NCBI GenBank assembly: GCA_037176705.1
Contig: CM073896.1
Span: forward strand, 19,852,708-19,916,707
Length of the DNA: 64,000 bases
Direction of reading: 5' to 3'
Source: Molossus alvarezi
Lineage: Eukaryota > Chordata > Mammalia > Chiroptera > Molossidae
Positions 33,075 through 45,360 of this stretch are shown here, piece after piece. The position numbers and the translations under genes are program-made. Under the pieces are notes generated by a model, which saw only the letters and a program-made list of their open reading frames with translations, ran no database searches and was not told the DNA's origin. Within the stretch, counting starts at the first letter, position 1. Each line of letters opens with the position of its first letter.

Positions 33075-33290
33075 GTAACATAAATTTGCATAGTAGTTAA
33101 AAGCATAAATTTTGTGTGACATGTATCTGAGTTCACATCCTTACTCTTCTTTTGTTAATTGTGTGGTAAATTAGATGTCTCAATTCTCTCTCATATGAAA
33201 AATTAGGATAACAACTACCTGACAGGTTTAAGTATTGAATAATATTTATAATATTATATATAGCAATAGTTAATGTGTTAGCTTTTAAAA
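33075..33290 (+). repeat. MIR SINE, plus
   Basis: GCATAGTAGTTAAAAGCATA, ATCTGAGTTCACATCCTTAC, TCAATTCTCTCTCATATGAA and GGATAACAACTACCTGACAG follow the MIR order. Confidence 0.7.
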
Positions 33291-34339
33291 GCCCTTTTAT
33301 TAGAAATGGCAGTTTATGTAGGTCATGTTCCATCCTAGAAAAGACAAAATGGAGAGATTTAAGTAATGGACATCATCATTAGGAAATGGGAGAACTGAAA
33401 TCAACCATTTGATAACTCAGAACTTGATTGTGTCCAAGACTCTTAAAATTTTACAGAGAATATTTCTCCACTTTATTCCTGATTACTATAATAGAACTTT
33501 GGATTCTTTTCCCCAACCCCAAACCTCTATTACTTTCTCTACCTGAGGGTATGTCTCAGTTCTGCTCAGGCCTAGGGGAATTTCTGGATTTCTAGCTGAC
33601 GAGAAGACCATATTTCAGTGACCAGGGTATGTGTCTTTTCTAGTTATTTATGACACCCTCAGCTCTCCCTATAGTCACTCTCAGCCTCTATTCCTCTCTA
33701 GTGCTACTGAAGTGATCACATTCAGCCTTCCTAGAGCCCCCACAACCACTGCATTTCACCACTGATTGTCATAGACAACAATTCTAAGACATTTTATATA
33801 AGTGTGGTTGTCTTAAGGATAATTGTTTTTCCTAAGGCTGTTCATGATTCCTGTCCTGTAGACTATACGCAGGAAGTCTGTAGGGGGATTGCTTGGGAAA
33901 CCGGGCATTCTTTCATACTTTGAACTTTTATTTCCTACTGGACAAGGTCTAAGATTTACATATGGGAGCAAAATTTCCAACAAAAATTAGAACTACATAT
34001 TTAAGTCCTTTCTTTTTATCACTGTAGTTGTTCCAATCAACATAAAACTTTTGTTTGATCTCCTGAAGTTTGTTAATGGTGGATCTAGACAGACGGATCT
34101 GGACAAATGAGAATATGTGAGCAGTTCAGTTCAACATACTTGGAATTTAGCGCAATGTAGCATAAACTAGGAAGAGATAGGAGTGGTATATAGCAGAGAG
34201 GATATTGCTAGATATCTCATATTACAGCTTTCTTGTAGAGATAATAAGAACTCTTTGTACAACTTTAAACAGGGAGGTTTGTGCTCAGAAGCTATAGACA
34301 GATTATTTTCAATCTGTTTATTCACCAATTTAAAAATAA
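33291..34339. other. Unassigned non-coding sequence
   Basis: About 1 kb without a recognised element or plausible exon. Confidence 0.42.
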
Positions 34340-34500
34340 AAGATTCATCATATTTTAGAAATATGAGGGTCTTAGAGATGTCACTCATTTTCTCAACTTA
34401 TATAGAAAGAATGAAAGGTCCCAGATGTTCCATGATTGTCCAGTGCTCCCCATCTGGGTAGCAGCAGAGTTGGGCTAGAATACAAGCTCCTTGTCTCAGA
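34340..34500 (-). repeat. MIR fragment, antisense
   Basis: CATTTTCTCAACTTATATAG, GATTGTCCAGTGCTCCCCAT and GCAGAGTTGGGCTAGAATAC match the reversed MIR left half. Diverged. Confidence 0.5.
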
Positions 34501-34830
34501 CCTGCACTCATATTGTCTATATTTCTTCTTACTTCTCCTTTCTGAGTTTTACACTGGCAACATTTTATCTTCAAAACCGGATATGTTTATGTGAATGGTG
34601 CCACTTTTTTTATTTTTCATAATTCTAGTAAAATAAAAAAGTAACAGTATAAATATTAAAATATGGTTCAGTGTAGAAAAATGTATGAATATGTAGTTTA
34701 TTAGTCACTATAACCTAGTGAGTCTGTTTGATATTTAATGCACTAAACATAATCTGTCTTTTAAAATATCTATGCTTATTAATCTACTTGTTTATTATCT
34801 ATTTCTGCATCTCTTGTTTCTATCATCTAT
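34501..34830. other. Unassigned AT-rich sequence
   Basis: Nothing recognisable is seen. Confidence 0.4.
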
Positions 34831-34832
34831 CA

Positions 34833-34833
34833 T

Positions 34834-34870
<37 letters not shown>

Positions 34871-34878
34871 ATCTATCA
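34833..34878 (+). repeat. (ATCT)n microsatellite
   Basis: About nine uninterrupted TATC/ATCT units with imperfect flanking units; a second, much longer array of the same motif lies at 36.1-36.4 kb. Confidence 0.93.
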
Positions 34879-35740
34879 ATCATCTAATTATCAACAAATT
34901 CTTCTGCTGAATTAGAAGGTTTACCTCATAACTGTATGCACAGCCAAACCCAAACACATACCTGGCAGTATTTTCCTGTTATTCAGAACATTTGTAGTAG
35001 CTTTTCTGAGTTTTTTTTTTTTTCTATTGCAGTGATAGATGAGAACATACAACTAATCTGAATGAGCAGAAATTCAGTTTCTTCCTGAGCTATACTCTCA
35101 GATTGTATCAGTTTGAAAAAGAAGGTGTCATAAACACACATCCAGCTCACTCTTTTATGTCTTCTATGCCTGCTTTGGTCCCTAATAGTTGTCACTACAC
35201 AGTTCTTATTCTGCACAGACAACCAAAAGATCATAAGAATCGAAGATTCCATTTGGTGTATAAGGTTTAGAAAGAGATAGGAAACTCTGCTTAGATTTCT
35301 GGTGTAAACCTATTGAAACTTATTTTTGCCAGATTTCTATATTGGGATAAATAATTTGATTTTAAAAATAACTTGGTATTTCATTTTCAAAAGTGACCAT
35401 GGTTTCTTGCGTATGTTAACGTTGACAACGTTAGGCGGGAGATGGAAAGTAATGGGTAGGTCTGTGTCTGGACAGCCCTGGACCTCTAGTTGATTTTCCA
35501 TCTCAGTCTGACGAGATAGACAAAACAAGGTGTGTGGCAATAGTGGGGAAGGATGGCAATGATTTAGAACATAGTCATAGGTGGTGGGCATGGCTGATGC
35601 ATAATTTACTTCTGGAGAGAGGGCTTTGCAAGTGAGAAGAATAGTTTTTTATGTTTGTTTCTCTAATTGAAATGAAAAAATCCTGGAATTGGAAGAGCAA
35701 CCTGGCTAAGTTATATAATGCCTAGTTATTCCACCAAACA
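34879..35740. other. Unassigned non-coding sequence
   Basis: Nothing recognisable is seen; frames at 34983-35252 and 35337-35591 lack coding character. Confidence 0.42.
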
Positions 35741-36031
35741 CTAATCTAGGTGTTATGATGAGGGTCTTTGGTCAGGGTGGTTAACATCTATATTCAGTCA
35801 ACTCTGAGTAAAGGACACTGTCCTCAGTAATGTGGGTGGGCCTCATCCACTCAGTTGAAAGGCTTTAAAGGCAAAACTGGAGTTTCCCTGAAGAAGAAAT
35901 CCTGTCTCAAGACAACAGCATCAGTTTGCCTGTGCCTGAGACTTTCCAGCCTGCTGGCCTGTCCAAAAGATTTCAGACTTACTTGCTCCAAATCCCATGA
36001 GCCAATTCATTAAGACAAATATATTTTTCTC

Positions 36032-36075
36032 TATCCATCCATCCATACATACATCCATACATCCATCCATCCACC
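36032..36075 (+). repeat. (ATCC)n microsatellite
   Basis: CCATCCATCCATACATACAT-type array, the ATCC phase of the compound tetranucleotide region in the LTR. Confidence 0.85.
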
Positions 36076-36121
36076 CATTTGCTAACCTGTCTATGGTTCC
36101 ACCTGCCTATGCCTATCAGTC

Positions 36122-36145
36122 TACTTTTCTATCTATCTATCTATC

Positions 36146-36188
<43 letters not shown>

Positions 36189-36225
36189 ATCTATCTATCT
36201 ATCTATCTATCATCATCTATCTATC

Positions 36226-36280
<55 letters not shown>

Positions 36281-36344
36281 ATCTATCTATCTATCTATCA
36301 TCTATCATCTATCTGTCTATCTATCATCTATCTGTCTATCTATC

Positions 36345-36383
<39 letters not shown>

Positions 36384-36425
36384 ATCTATCTATCTAATAT
36401 CTATCACCTATCTATCATCTATCTA
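36122..36425 (+). repeat. Long interrupted (ATCT)n array, about 300 bp
   Basis: Blocks of 3-15 ATCT/CTAT units are broken repeatedly by ATC (three-base) units giving TATCATCTAT, and by CTGT variants. The longest clean block is about 36224-36280. The regular three-base interruptions create a higher-order pattern. Confidence 0.95.
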
Positions 36426-36478
36426 TTCTCCTACTGGTTCGATTTCTTGTGGAGAAACCTAACTAATACTACTATCTA

Positions 36479-37629
36479 GTCCGATTTCCTACACAATGCA
36501 AAAAAATCTCTTTTACATATTTGACTAAAAGAATCTTCATTTTCTTGAGTTTTTCATTTATGGAAAGCTCATTGCTTTGTGAGGTAGCCTTTTGTATTGT
36601 TGTATTGATTTAACTACTTCAGTGTTCTATAGTTTAAGCTTTATACTAAAATCATTACTCCAGCTTAACTCTCTTATTATCTTTATAATTTATTTAAATA
36701 TACTTAGGACTCCTTATTTTATTAGATTTTATGATGCTTATTGAACAAATTAGCACAGCATGTAATACACAGTACATTGAAGTTCCATGTAAATATATTT
36801 TCTTCCTAGAATATAAGTTCTGTGGCTAAAGACTGTGAAGGAATATGCTGTATTCATATGATTAGCCTTGTGCTTTCTTAGATACTCAAAATCACTGCTG
36901 AATTTATTGTCATTTTTGGGATCAGTGAAAACTACCTTACTATTATTTGTTGGCCCTTTCTTTTCTTTCTAGTGCTTTGGGTTCAAGTTAGAATACCTTT
37001 CAAAAACCCCAATCCTACCCCAAACCATTTAAAGCAATCTTCCTAGCATGAGCGCAGGTGTGTGAATTTTTTAAGAGCTCCTCACATGACTGAGCCAAGG
37101 TGAGCACACACCACTCTGGAATAAGAGAGTGTCCTCTTTCCTTTCCCCACAACGCCACTTTAACATTTTGAAGACTATTTTTTTATATCCTCTTGTCTCT
37201 TTCCCAAATGAAACATTGCATTTATAACTCAAATGATTATTATTGTTTCTTTATACCATGCAGTTTAACTTCCTCTGGGGCTCATATTAACTGATCAGAG
37301 CCTTCATTAAATGTGGCATTCTCAGCATATAGCTTCTGTGAGCCTTTGGAGATTATCAGTCTCCCAACTGAGATTCAGAATTTATGAGATAAAACCTCTG
37401 TTGTTATGGAATCAGTTTTTGTTTAGCTTGTTTGCAAATGATACTCATAATACTTCCACTGGCTGATCTGCTTATGACCAATTCCAAATTATGGCTTAAT
37501 AACCTTTTTAAAATATTGATTCCTTTTCTAAATGAATAATGGTCTGAGATTATTAAAAAACAAACAAACATAGGTTGTGAAATCTGAAATATCACGAATG
37601 ATTTCTGGTTCCCCTGTTATCAGCGAAAA
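36479..37629. other. Unassigned AT-rich sequence
   Basis: About 1.15 kb. A possible L2 scrap lies at 36800-36910 (GAATATAAGTTCTGTGGC and following), too weak to list on its own. Confidence 0.42.
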
Positions 37630-38360
37630 TAGAGTTCTTGCAATGTTGTGAGGAAAGGAATTTCCTGAGACTCCCATGGGAGGGTGAGTAATACTTATTC
37701 AGGTGGAAATAAACCCCTGGATTTCTAATGTCTCATCTCCATCCATCTTGCCATGGAAGAAATCCAACTGCATCTTCAGCAGGGCCAGAATAAAGGTCAC
37801 TACCAATAGTCTCTGCTCCATATTAAAGCACAGTCCAGTCCAGCATCCTGTGTGTGGAGTCTGCACAATCATAAGCCATGTGGCTGCTGAGGCTACCTGG
37901 TTATGGAGAGAGACCTCAAGAGGGCATGACAAGGAGTGCAGATTTCAGAGCAAGAGAGAGAGAGCATATTTGTCCACCTGTAATTGTGTATTCTCAGCCT
38001 TGGGAGGAATGAGAAGCTTTTCAAAAGAACCAATCAACTTCCAAATGCCTGTGGGCTTGCATGGGGTCCACCCGTTAGCCAACCATCTTTTTCCATGTTA
38101 GACCGACAGGCCTCTAGAATCATCTACCTCCCCCTACACTGTTTTGACTTTATTGGGCATGTGCTTCTCTCTCCTACAACAATCCAGTACTGGAGGGAGG
38201 AAGAAAGGATATTAATCCCCTCTACAGGAACAATCTGTGGGAAGCTGTAGTGTCTGGTGAAGCTTCCCAGGTGAGCATGCTTACAATGTCTGATTTCCCT
38301 TTGCTTTCCTTCATTTATTACTATTAACTAGCTAGTTAGATGATAACTCTACCAAGTGGT
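37630..38360 (-). mobile_element. Solitary ERV LTR, copy D
   Basis: Fourth member of the family seen at 8.1-11.4 kb. On the minus strand the 3' part reads ATTACTCACCCTCCCATGGG then AGTCTCAGGAAATTCC, matching copy C. Further left on the minus strand, TGCCCAATAAAGTCAAAAC and the terminal GTTATCATCTAACTAGC fit the positions of related words in copies A and C. No retroviral interior is attached. The frame at 37703-38101 is LTR sequence. Confidence 0.6.
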
Positions 38361-38389
38361 AACTGATAGGTTGCTTAAGAAAAAAAGTG

Positions 38390-38540
38390 TTAGCTGGGAG
38401 AGATTTGTTTCTCTCATTTGTAATGGGGTCAATGCAGCAATATTATCTTGCAGTATTAGTGAAGATTATAAATGACATTTGTAAAGGATATAGCGTAGAA
38501 TCTGGCATTTGGAAAGTGTTCATTAAATTGTACCTATCAT
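38390..38540 (+). repeat. MIR fragment, plus
   Basis: TCTCTCATTTGTAATGGGGT, GCAGTATTAGTGAAGATTAT and CTGGCATTTGGAAAGTGTTC follow the MIR 3' half. Confidence 0.58.
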
Positions 38541-39131
38541 CAAATCAGGCAGGGATTTAAAGTAGCCATATGTCTTCTTTCTTGATCTCCAATGAACTAT
38601 GCTACTACTGTCTGATAGCAATAACTGAACTATTAGTGAGACAAGTATTGACATTATGCTGTGTTGGAAGGTAGAGAGGTCCAAAAGGGCACATGGACTG
38701 TAAGCACTTGCTCTACAGAACTTATCCAACACTTAGTGGCTAGATCAGGCACGCAGAGTCCATTTAGTTATGGACCCAGCTCAATAGGGCTGGCCAACCC
38801 AACTGAGACCAGTGCTCCACCTGGGGATCGAACAAGGTTGGTACAAACACAGCTGTGAGTATCATGGGAAGTAGGTCCTGTCTGATCCCCTGCCTGTTGC
38901 ACGACTGGACTAGAATCAGAGTCTGCAGCATCATACAGCACAGGTTAAGGGAAGAATAGATAGAAGATCAGAGTCAGCAGAGGAAGAAAAGCAGGCACGG
39001 TTCCTCATCTATTATCTGACATGAAGGCATGGTGGGCCAGGGCATTTTCCTTGATTCCCAAGTTCAGGTTAATGTTCCAACAAAGAAATTCTTTCTCTCC
39101 TTGAATTTCATTTACTTTGGGGGAGGGATTA

Positions 39132-39133
<2 letters not shown>
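38541..39133. other. Unassigned non-coding sequence
   Basis: Moderate GC at 38650-38960, with a tRNA-like GGGGATCGAAC word at 38823. It is not assignable to a SINE family or gene. Confidence 0.4.

Positions 39134-39197
<64 letters not shown>
39134..39197 (+). repeat. Compound (GT)n(AT)n microsatellite
   Basis: About 16 GT units, ATGTGT, then about 11 AT units. Confidence 0.95.
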
Positions 39198-39202
<5 letters not shown>

Positions 39203-39915
39203 ACAACCTTACCCACGAGGAAATATGCAGATGATTTTGATTCCTGGAAGCCAGACATTGTGAGCCAGGTGTTTATAGGTGTTGACTAGGAAAAGCACTC
39301 AAGTTTCCAGATGTTCTTCAGGGAAAGAAAGTCAGTATTTTTTGTTGGAATATTTATCTTGGATCAGTTCATTCTATTGGAGAATGGCAGCAACTCGGGC
39401 AACACAGAATGAGCTTTTGGGGGATTTATACTTTTTTTTCCACTTGGTTTCTTCACCTGAAAAAAAAAGGAGTTAATAAAAATAACATCTTAAGCTTGCT
39501 GAATGTCTTAAGTGCAACATTATTTTGTGGCCTACGCGAGATTGCTCTGTATATACGGTATCTATTATTGCATCCCAGACAGCATCACCTAGAGGTTGAA
39601 AAGCTATGGCACTTATATTAAAGCATAATATAAATAATATATTTTATTTAAAAGTAGCTACTAACACACTTTTTATTTCGTCAAGATTCAAACATGCTTT
39701 TCTTTGTATATGTGTCCTTACCAATTGCTACTCCTTTTTGAAGTACTATAATTACATGACTCAAAAGTCAAAATCATAAAAAAACCTTTATATGGAGAAG
39801 TCTTGCTCCTTTCTTGTTCCCATTTACTAGTAGAGATAACTATTTTTATAATTGTGGGGTTTTATTATGCTCCTAGTGTTTCTTTAGGCTAAGTCAAACA
39901 AATACATATGTTCTT
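39198..39915. other. Unassigned non-coding sequence
   Basis: Nothing recognisable is seen. Confidence 0.42.
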
Positions 39916-39917
39916 TT

Positions 39918-40130
39918 TTATTTTTTAATCTATTTTTATTGGTGAAAGTATTGCAGATGTCCCCTTCTTTTGCCCCATTGACTCCCTCCACCCCCTGCCA
40001 CCTTCAATGTGCAGTTGTCTGTGTCCCTGAGTTATACATTTATGCATTTCAGTTCTTTGGTTAATCTCCTCCCCAACTCCTTCCTCTGAGATTCATAAAT
40101 CTGTTCCATGCTTCTATATTTTCTTATATG
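39918..40130 (-). mobile_element. L1 3' UTR scrap, minus
   Basis: CTATTTTTATTGGTGAAAGT, TTGCAGATGTCCCCTTCTTT, GCCCCATTGACTCCCTCCAC and TCAATGTGCAGTTGTCTGTG form the reverse complement of a bat L1 3' UTR related to, but diverged from, those at 21.4, 28.8 and 53.1 kb. No coding part remains. Confidence 0.72.
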
Positions 40131-43100
40131 CACCCTTCTTACATATAAAAAACAACATTCTGTATACCGTGCTAAGGTCTTGATGACTATGCTGCTCTCA
40201 CTAGGAGTGGAGGTGAAGAAGGAGTAAAATGTGAGGGAATGTTTTCTTTACTACTGGCTTACCCTTTTATTTAACTCCTCAGCAGTGGCTTTATGCTCCC
40301 TTTTTGATGATCATCTCTAAGTGTTCTCCCTTACTGACCTCAATATAAGTTGTGACCACCTCCTGTCTTGTCATGTGCATAACACAAGGCTGGGCGCCTA
40401 GAAGGAGCTAATAATAATGTGCTAGTTGAAGGAGTGATAAGTCGATTAAATAGCTAGGGCCTGAGACAGAGTGCCTGTGAGGCTCACCACAGCACTTCTA
40501 CCAAAGCACCTCTCCCTGTTGCCAATTAACGTCTTTAAGAATTTCAGTAGTTTTGTGGGGATAGCATTTTAGTGTGCCACTGAAGTATGGAAAAATGCAT
40601 TTTCCTCTTGCAATGAGACATTTCAAGTGCTCATAATTGCACTATATGCTCAGCCAGTTTTCAAATATATTTAAAAATGATTTATGATGAGGTAGGCAAA
40701 GCACATTATGCAAATTATATACCTTAAATATAGCTCCAAAGATTCAATTCTTATCACACTTTAAATATTAATCAGCTGGTTCAATATCTGATTTTTAGGT
40801 CAAAAGAACTGGAATAAAAACACAGATTTTCCAGTACCCAATTGTATCCTAAAACATTTTTGTCTAGCAGGAATTTAAATAAGTCATTGAGAAAAAGATA
40901 TTGGGTTATTTTGTGAAATAGATTTGTAGTCTATGATGACAATCAATACAATTTCTGTTAAAGAGAAACTAAAATTTAATCACTTGGTTGAAATTATAAT
41001 TGCCCATTTAAAGTTTAAAATAGTAAAATTAAATGATGATAGTATTACATTTAAGTCTTCACCCCCAATTCTGTTGAAGAATAAAGCTTCGGAATTTTTC
41101 AATGTTCCACATGGATAAGGAACTTAGCATTGAAAGTGATGAAGTTTTACAGTAAGTTTTACCAAATGCTTTCCAAGAAAGAATCCCTACTCATGGGGGT
41201 GAGAACATTTCTAAGTAGATTTTTTGGGGGTACATTTATATTCAGTGACATTTGTAAAATCCTATATTTACATAATGGATATATTTTGTTCTATTGGACT
41301 TAAACAAATTTAAAAAGGAAAAGATACAAGCAGAACATAGAAAGCTACACCTAAAAAGAGTAGTAACGACACAATGTCATCACCTTCCATAGACCAGAAT
41401 AAGCAGAGGAGAAATGTTACTGAATCCAAAATTGAGTTTCATATGGGCAGGGATACTTGAGTTTTCCATCAACAACAGCTTGATAAAAGGGTGCAGCCTC
41501 CCTCCACCTAAAGATGGGATCTTAATAAATACTCCAACATATCTTTCATCCCTCCCATGATCTTCTACTGGTGATACTGTTTAGTGCAGTCCAACCCAGA
41601 AACATTAGAATAAGGGAGCCCATCCATACAGGTCATACAGGCCAATGTCAATGGGACGAGTGGAGAGTAGAAAGATACAAAGTGGATCTAGGGAGTAAAT
41701 TGAAGATATCCTGCACACTCCCCAAATCAGTTGTTCACCTACCATTCCAGTGTCTCAGACCTTTCTGAAGTATGAATGCAAATATCTTTACATTACATCT
41801 AAGGTTTTTGGTAATCTTACCCATATTTACCCTGCAGTCTTATCCCCTACTGCTACCTCATATGTCTTTTCTTAAGTATAACACTGCACTTGTAGTTGTC
41901 TTTCCCGTATCATATATGTCTCCATGTATTTTTAGCATTAAATTTGCACATATTCACTACATATTTAAGCAGATTATTAACATTTGCATATCTGTTGATT
42001 TTGCTGAAGAATTTTGTTGAAACTGTTTATTTAGTGGCTTTTCTCTAACTAATTCTGTAAACCCTGCATTCTTTGTCATGTGAGGCCACTGAAGTCTTTG
42101 TTTTATTATCTTAGTGACCATCAAATAATTATATAGAGATTCCTTTAAATGTCTGGAACCAATAAGTCTTCTCAACTTTGTCAACTATCTCTGTGTGAAA
42201 ATTGGGTATATTCTTTGATGCTAAGATGGACATTTTACAACTCCATGTTACCCTTCATTTCTTGTTTGTACAGGGCCTCTAGGTCAGGTATAGGTAAACA
42301 TGTAGGTTTTCCTGGACACTTATCTAGCCCTAGACATCGACACACATCTGCATATTTGCATAGCCTCCTAGAATCTCAGGAATATATCTTAGTTTTCAAA
42401 GCCATCTAATCACATCTCTTTCCCAGCTTTTCCTTTGTTTTTAAGTCAGATTGTTGTTTGGCTGAAATGTTATCAACACCTTAGATAACAGTGAGACTAA
42501 ATAATTGCCACTGATTGTTTTTCAACAACTTCCCTCTCCCAGAGAAAAGGCTTTTGTAAGTGAGCTGATGAGTTCACCATAACTGGACGATTTCTGATTC
42601 GGGTCAAATAAAGATAAACCTTGGAAACAGAATTTTTCAGGGAACAGCCAAACACATCAAAAACTAAAAATTATGTGGGAATTGGGTTTTAGAGGAACTC
42701 TAAATCTTTCTTCAGAAGCTTCCAGAGTGCTGGCTTTCATTGCAAGATTAGGGTAATTAATACACAACAAACCCCTTGGTTCTTATTAAGATGCAGCTAT
42801 TTTTCTTGAACAGCCACTTTCCAGTGTTGCAAGTTTTTGTTTAATTTCCAGAATTTATAAGTATACGATATTGACAGTTTTTACCAGTAGTCTAATTGCT
42901 ATGAAGGAGAGAATTTTTGAAGATCGTTATTCACCATTACTACTGACCTCCTTCTTCCTTAATATGTGTATTTGCTTTCTTGATTTCCAGTGTGACTCTT
43001 TCAAACCTTCTCAGACAAAAACACATTCTTTCTCTCACCACTGTTGGCTGATGAAATACTTCACTGATAAAATAAATGAGATCCAGAGATGCAAAGTTAT

Positions 43101-43829
43101 TTACATATGTAATTACATTACCACCCAACTTTCTTGTCTAATGGAAGACATGATCCTTCTTTATTGAAGTTTATCCATTCACCTGTGCTGCCAGTCTCAT
43201 CTTTTTTATACTCTAAATCTTTATTCTTTCAAAATCATCTTGTTTTTTGAATTATCATGTACTCCTTCACTACTGTGTCATAACCAGAAATACGCAACTA
43301 TATTATAATGTATTCTCTATTAAACATTTCCTCCTTTGACCTCTTGTTTTCCTACTGTTATTTGCTGTTTCCTTACTTTGACTTGACTATTTCTCTGCCC
43401 ACCTTTTGCCTAAGGTTCACATATGTGTTGCCCTTAACTCTCCCCATTTTCTTAACTTCGATGTCCAAGAAACACACCTTCCATAGCTGAGCACCGAGCT
43501 GTGTCAGCTCTGGGGGCAAACTGGGTATTGGATGATCTCTGGGAAGAGGGAGCAGTGGATCTTCAACTGAAGCTGCACATTTGAGTTTGGGGTTATCAGA
43601 ACTGTGCCCCTGTGTCCAAACCTCCTAAACCAAGGTGAAATGACAGATTAATTCAACTCTTTCTAATTCTTTTCACCTTAGCTAGGAAAGATAAGAAAGA
43701 GTCTCTATTCTCTAGGAAAAAAATATGTAATATTATTCAATCACCACTCATCTTATCTATGCCAAATCGAGTATTACAATGAAAAGATATAAATGATATG
43801 AAGAAATAAGAATATGGAACATATATTTA
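40131..43829. other. Unassigned non-coding sequence
   Basis: About 3.7 kb without a convincing repeat, RNA gene or exon. The CT-rich block 43180-43480 and the GC-richer block 43490-43640 may be decayed LINE pieces preceding the old L1 at 43.8 kb, but this cannot be shown by eye. Confidence 0.42.
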
Positions 43830-45360
43830 AACAAAATATATTCAACAGAAACCAACTCAGAGATTACTCAGATATTAGATGTAGCAGACAACTTCACAAT
43901 GGCTATTATTCATATGCTCAATGTATTACAGGAAAATATAAAAAAATGAATAAACAAATGTGAAAATGAAAACCATAAAACAGAAGCAATAGAAATTCTA
44001 GATCTGAAAAATATAAAATAACTAAAATCTAAAACTTTAGAAGATTTGACAGAAGAAAGAACCCCCAGAAGAAAAAAAAAAAAAGGAAGGCTAAAATACC
44101 CTGAATTGAATCAGGGACATAGAGGACAGTCTCATGTGTGTGTAATTTGATTTGAATCCCAGAAAGAAAAGAGTGAGGCAAAACACACTGGAAGAAATAT
44201 TGGCCCAAACATGCTCATTTTGATGAAAACATTAATCCACAATCACAAACAGAATAAACGTTCAGGAAACCACACCTAGGTATATTGTTATCAAATTACA
44301 GTATATGAAAGATAAAAGAGTAGATGCTAACACTGTTTAGGGCTAGTGGTTATTTATTCTATACAGGGAAGCAGCAATAAGAATTGCCATTGAATTTCTT
44401 CAAACAATGCAAGCCAGAAAATAATGGAGTGATATCCATCAGGAGAGACCTAGCTGTGTCTTTGAGAAATTAATTAAGCCAAAGTGAAGGAAACCATTCA
44501 AGTATTGTAAAGGATTAGGGTTGAAGTTGCAGATAAATGGCAAGACAGTCAAGAAACTAATGAGGCACAGAAACAAAAATGCATTTGAGAATAGGTAAAA
44601 AAAAGGTTACTTGTAAAGCACCCAAAATATAGACATACATATACACAAATGACTTTTGACAAAGGCATGGATATGATTCAATGGATAAGAATTCTTTTAA
44701 ACAAATGGTACTGGAGAATTGAATAGCTGTGCGGAAAAAGTTGAACCATGACTTATATCTCTTATTATACACAAATGACCATATGAAAATTAACTCAAGA
44801 TAGATTATCAACCTGATGTAAAAGCTAAATGTACAAAGTTCACAGAAGAACACATGGAAAAATATTACTGCAATGTGAAACATGGCTTCAGATTTGAAAG
44901 AACACGAAAAGCATTGAACTGCAATTCATCAAAAACAAAAACTTGGACTCATCAACACACAGGAGATGAAAAGCACACTACAGAATGGGCAATCAGATTC
45001 TCACCACATGTATTCATTGAAGGCACGCGATTTATATCATACAAATAATTATTTTAAGTCAATAACAAAATGGACAGCAACTCGGTAAAAATGGACAAAT
45101 GGCTAATGCAGACACTTTATAAAGAGAATATGCAAATATCTAATTAGCACATAGAAATATTCCCAGCACCATCATTCAACAAGGAAATGACTATTAAACT
45201 AGAATAAGATCCCACTACTTACTTAGCAAAAAAACTAAGAATCACCCCTTTTTTTGTCAATGAGAGAAAGAATAGACAGACTGTCATATAATCATAAAAA
45301 CATTCAATTTAGCAATTGAAAGGGAGAAATAAACAAAAAGGAATAGGTACATTCAACAAC
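43830..45360 (+). mobile_element. Very old L1 (L1M-type), plus
   Basis: Ordered L1 phrases survive. The coiled-coil and RNA-binding region of ORF1 is seen at about 43920-44300 (AAATTCTAGATCTGAAAAAT, AATTTGATTTGAATCCCAGA, AACATGCTCATTTTGATGAA, AGGAAACCACACCTAGGTAT), then CAATGCAAGCCAGAAAATAA near 44405. ORF2 pieces follow at about 44640-45220 (AAATGACTTTTGACAAAGGC, AAATGGTACTGGAGAATTGA, TAATAAGATCCCACTACTTA-like words). The interval between ORF1 and the ORF2 C-terminal part is far too short, so most of ORF2 is missing; this could also be a HAL1-like half-LINE. Dense stops. Confidence 0.6.

Larger units (their letters stand above)
35741..36478 (+). mobile_element. Old LTR (MaLR/ERVL-type) containing a long ATCT array
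   Basis: The left part has phrases typical of an old mammalian LTR: AGGTGTTATGATGAGGGTCT, GTGGTTAACATCTATATTCA, AATGTGGGTGGGCCTCATCC, GCCTGAGACTTTCCAGCCTG and CATGAGCCAATTCATTAAGA. The right end, CTACTGGTTCGATTTCTTGTG then GAGAAACCTAACTAATACTA (split here), matches the usual terminus of the same element. Between them the normally short CT/AT-rich stretch is replaced by an ATCC/ATCT array. Subfamily not assigned. The 127- and 160-codon frames over the array encode only Ser-Ile-Tyr-Leu repeats. Confidence 0.6.

Noticed and set aside
36079..36479. 127-160 codon frames of Ser-Ile-Tyr-Leu repeats
   Set aside because: They only translate the ATCT microsatellite and stay open because the repeat lacks stop codons in these frames.
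38650..38960. Possible SINE or tRNA relic around GGGGATCGAAC
   Set aside because: A single tRNA-like word without head, tail or duplication.
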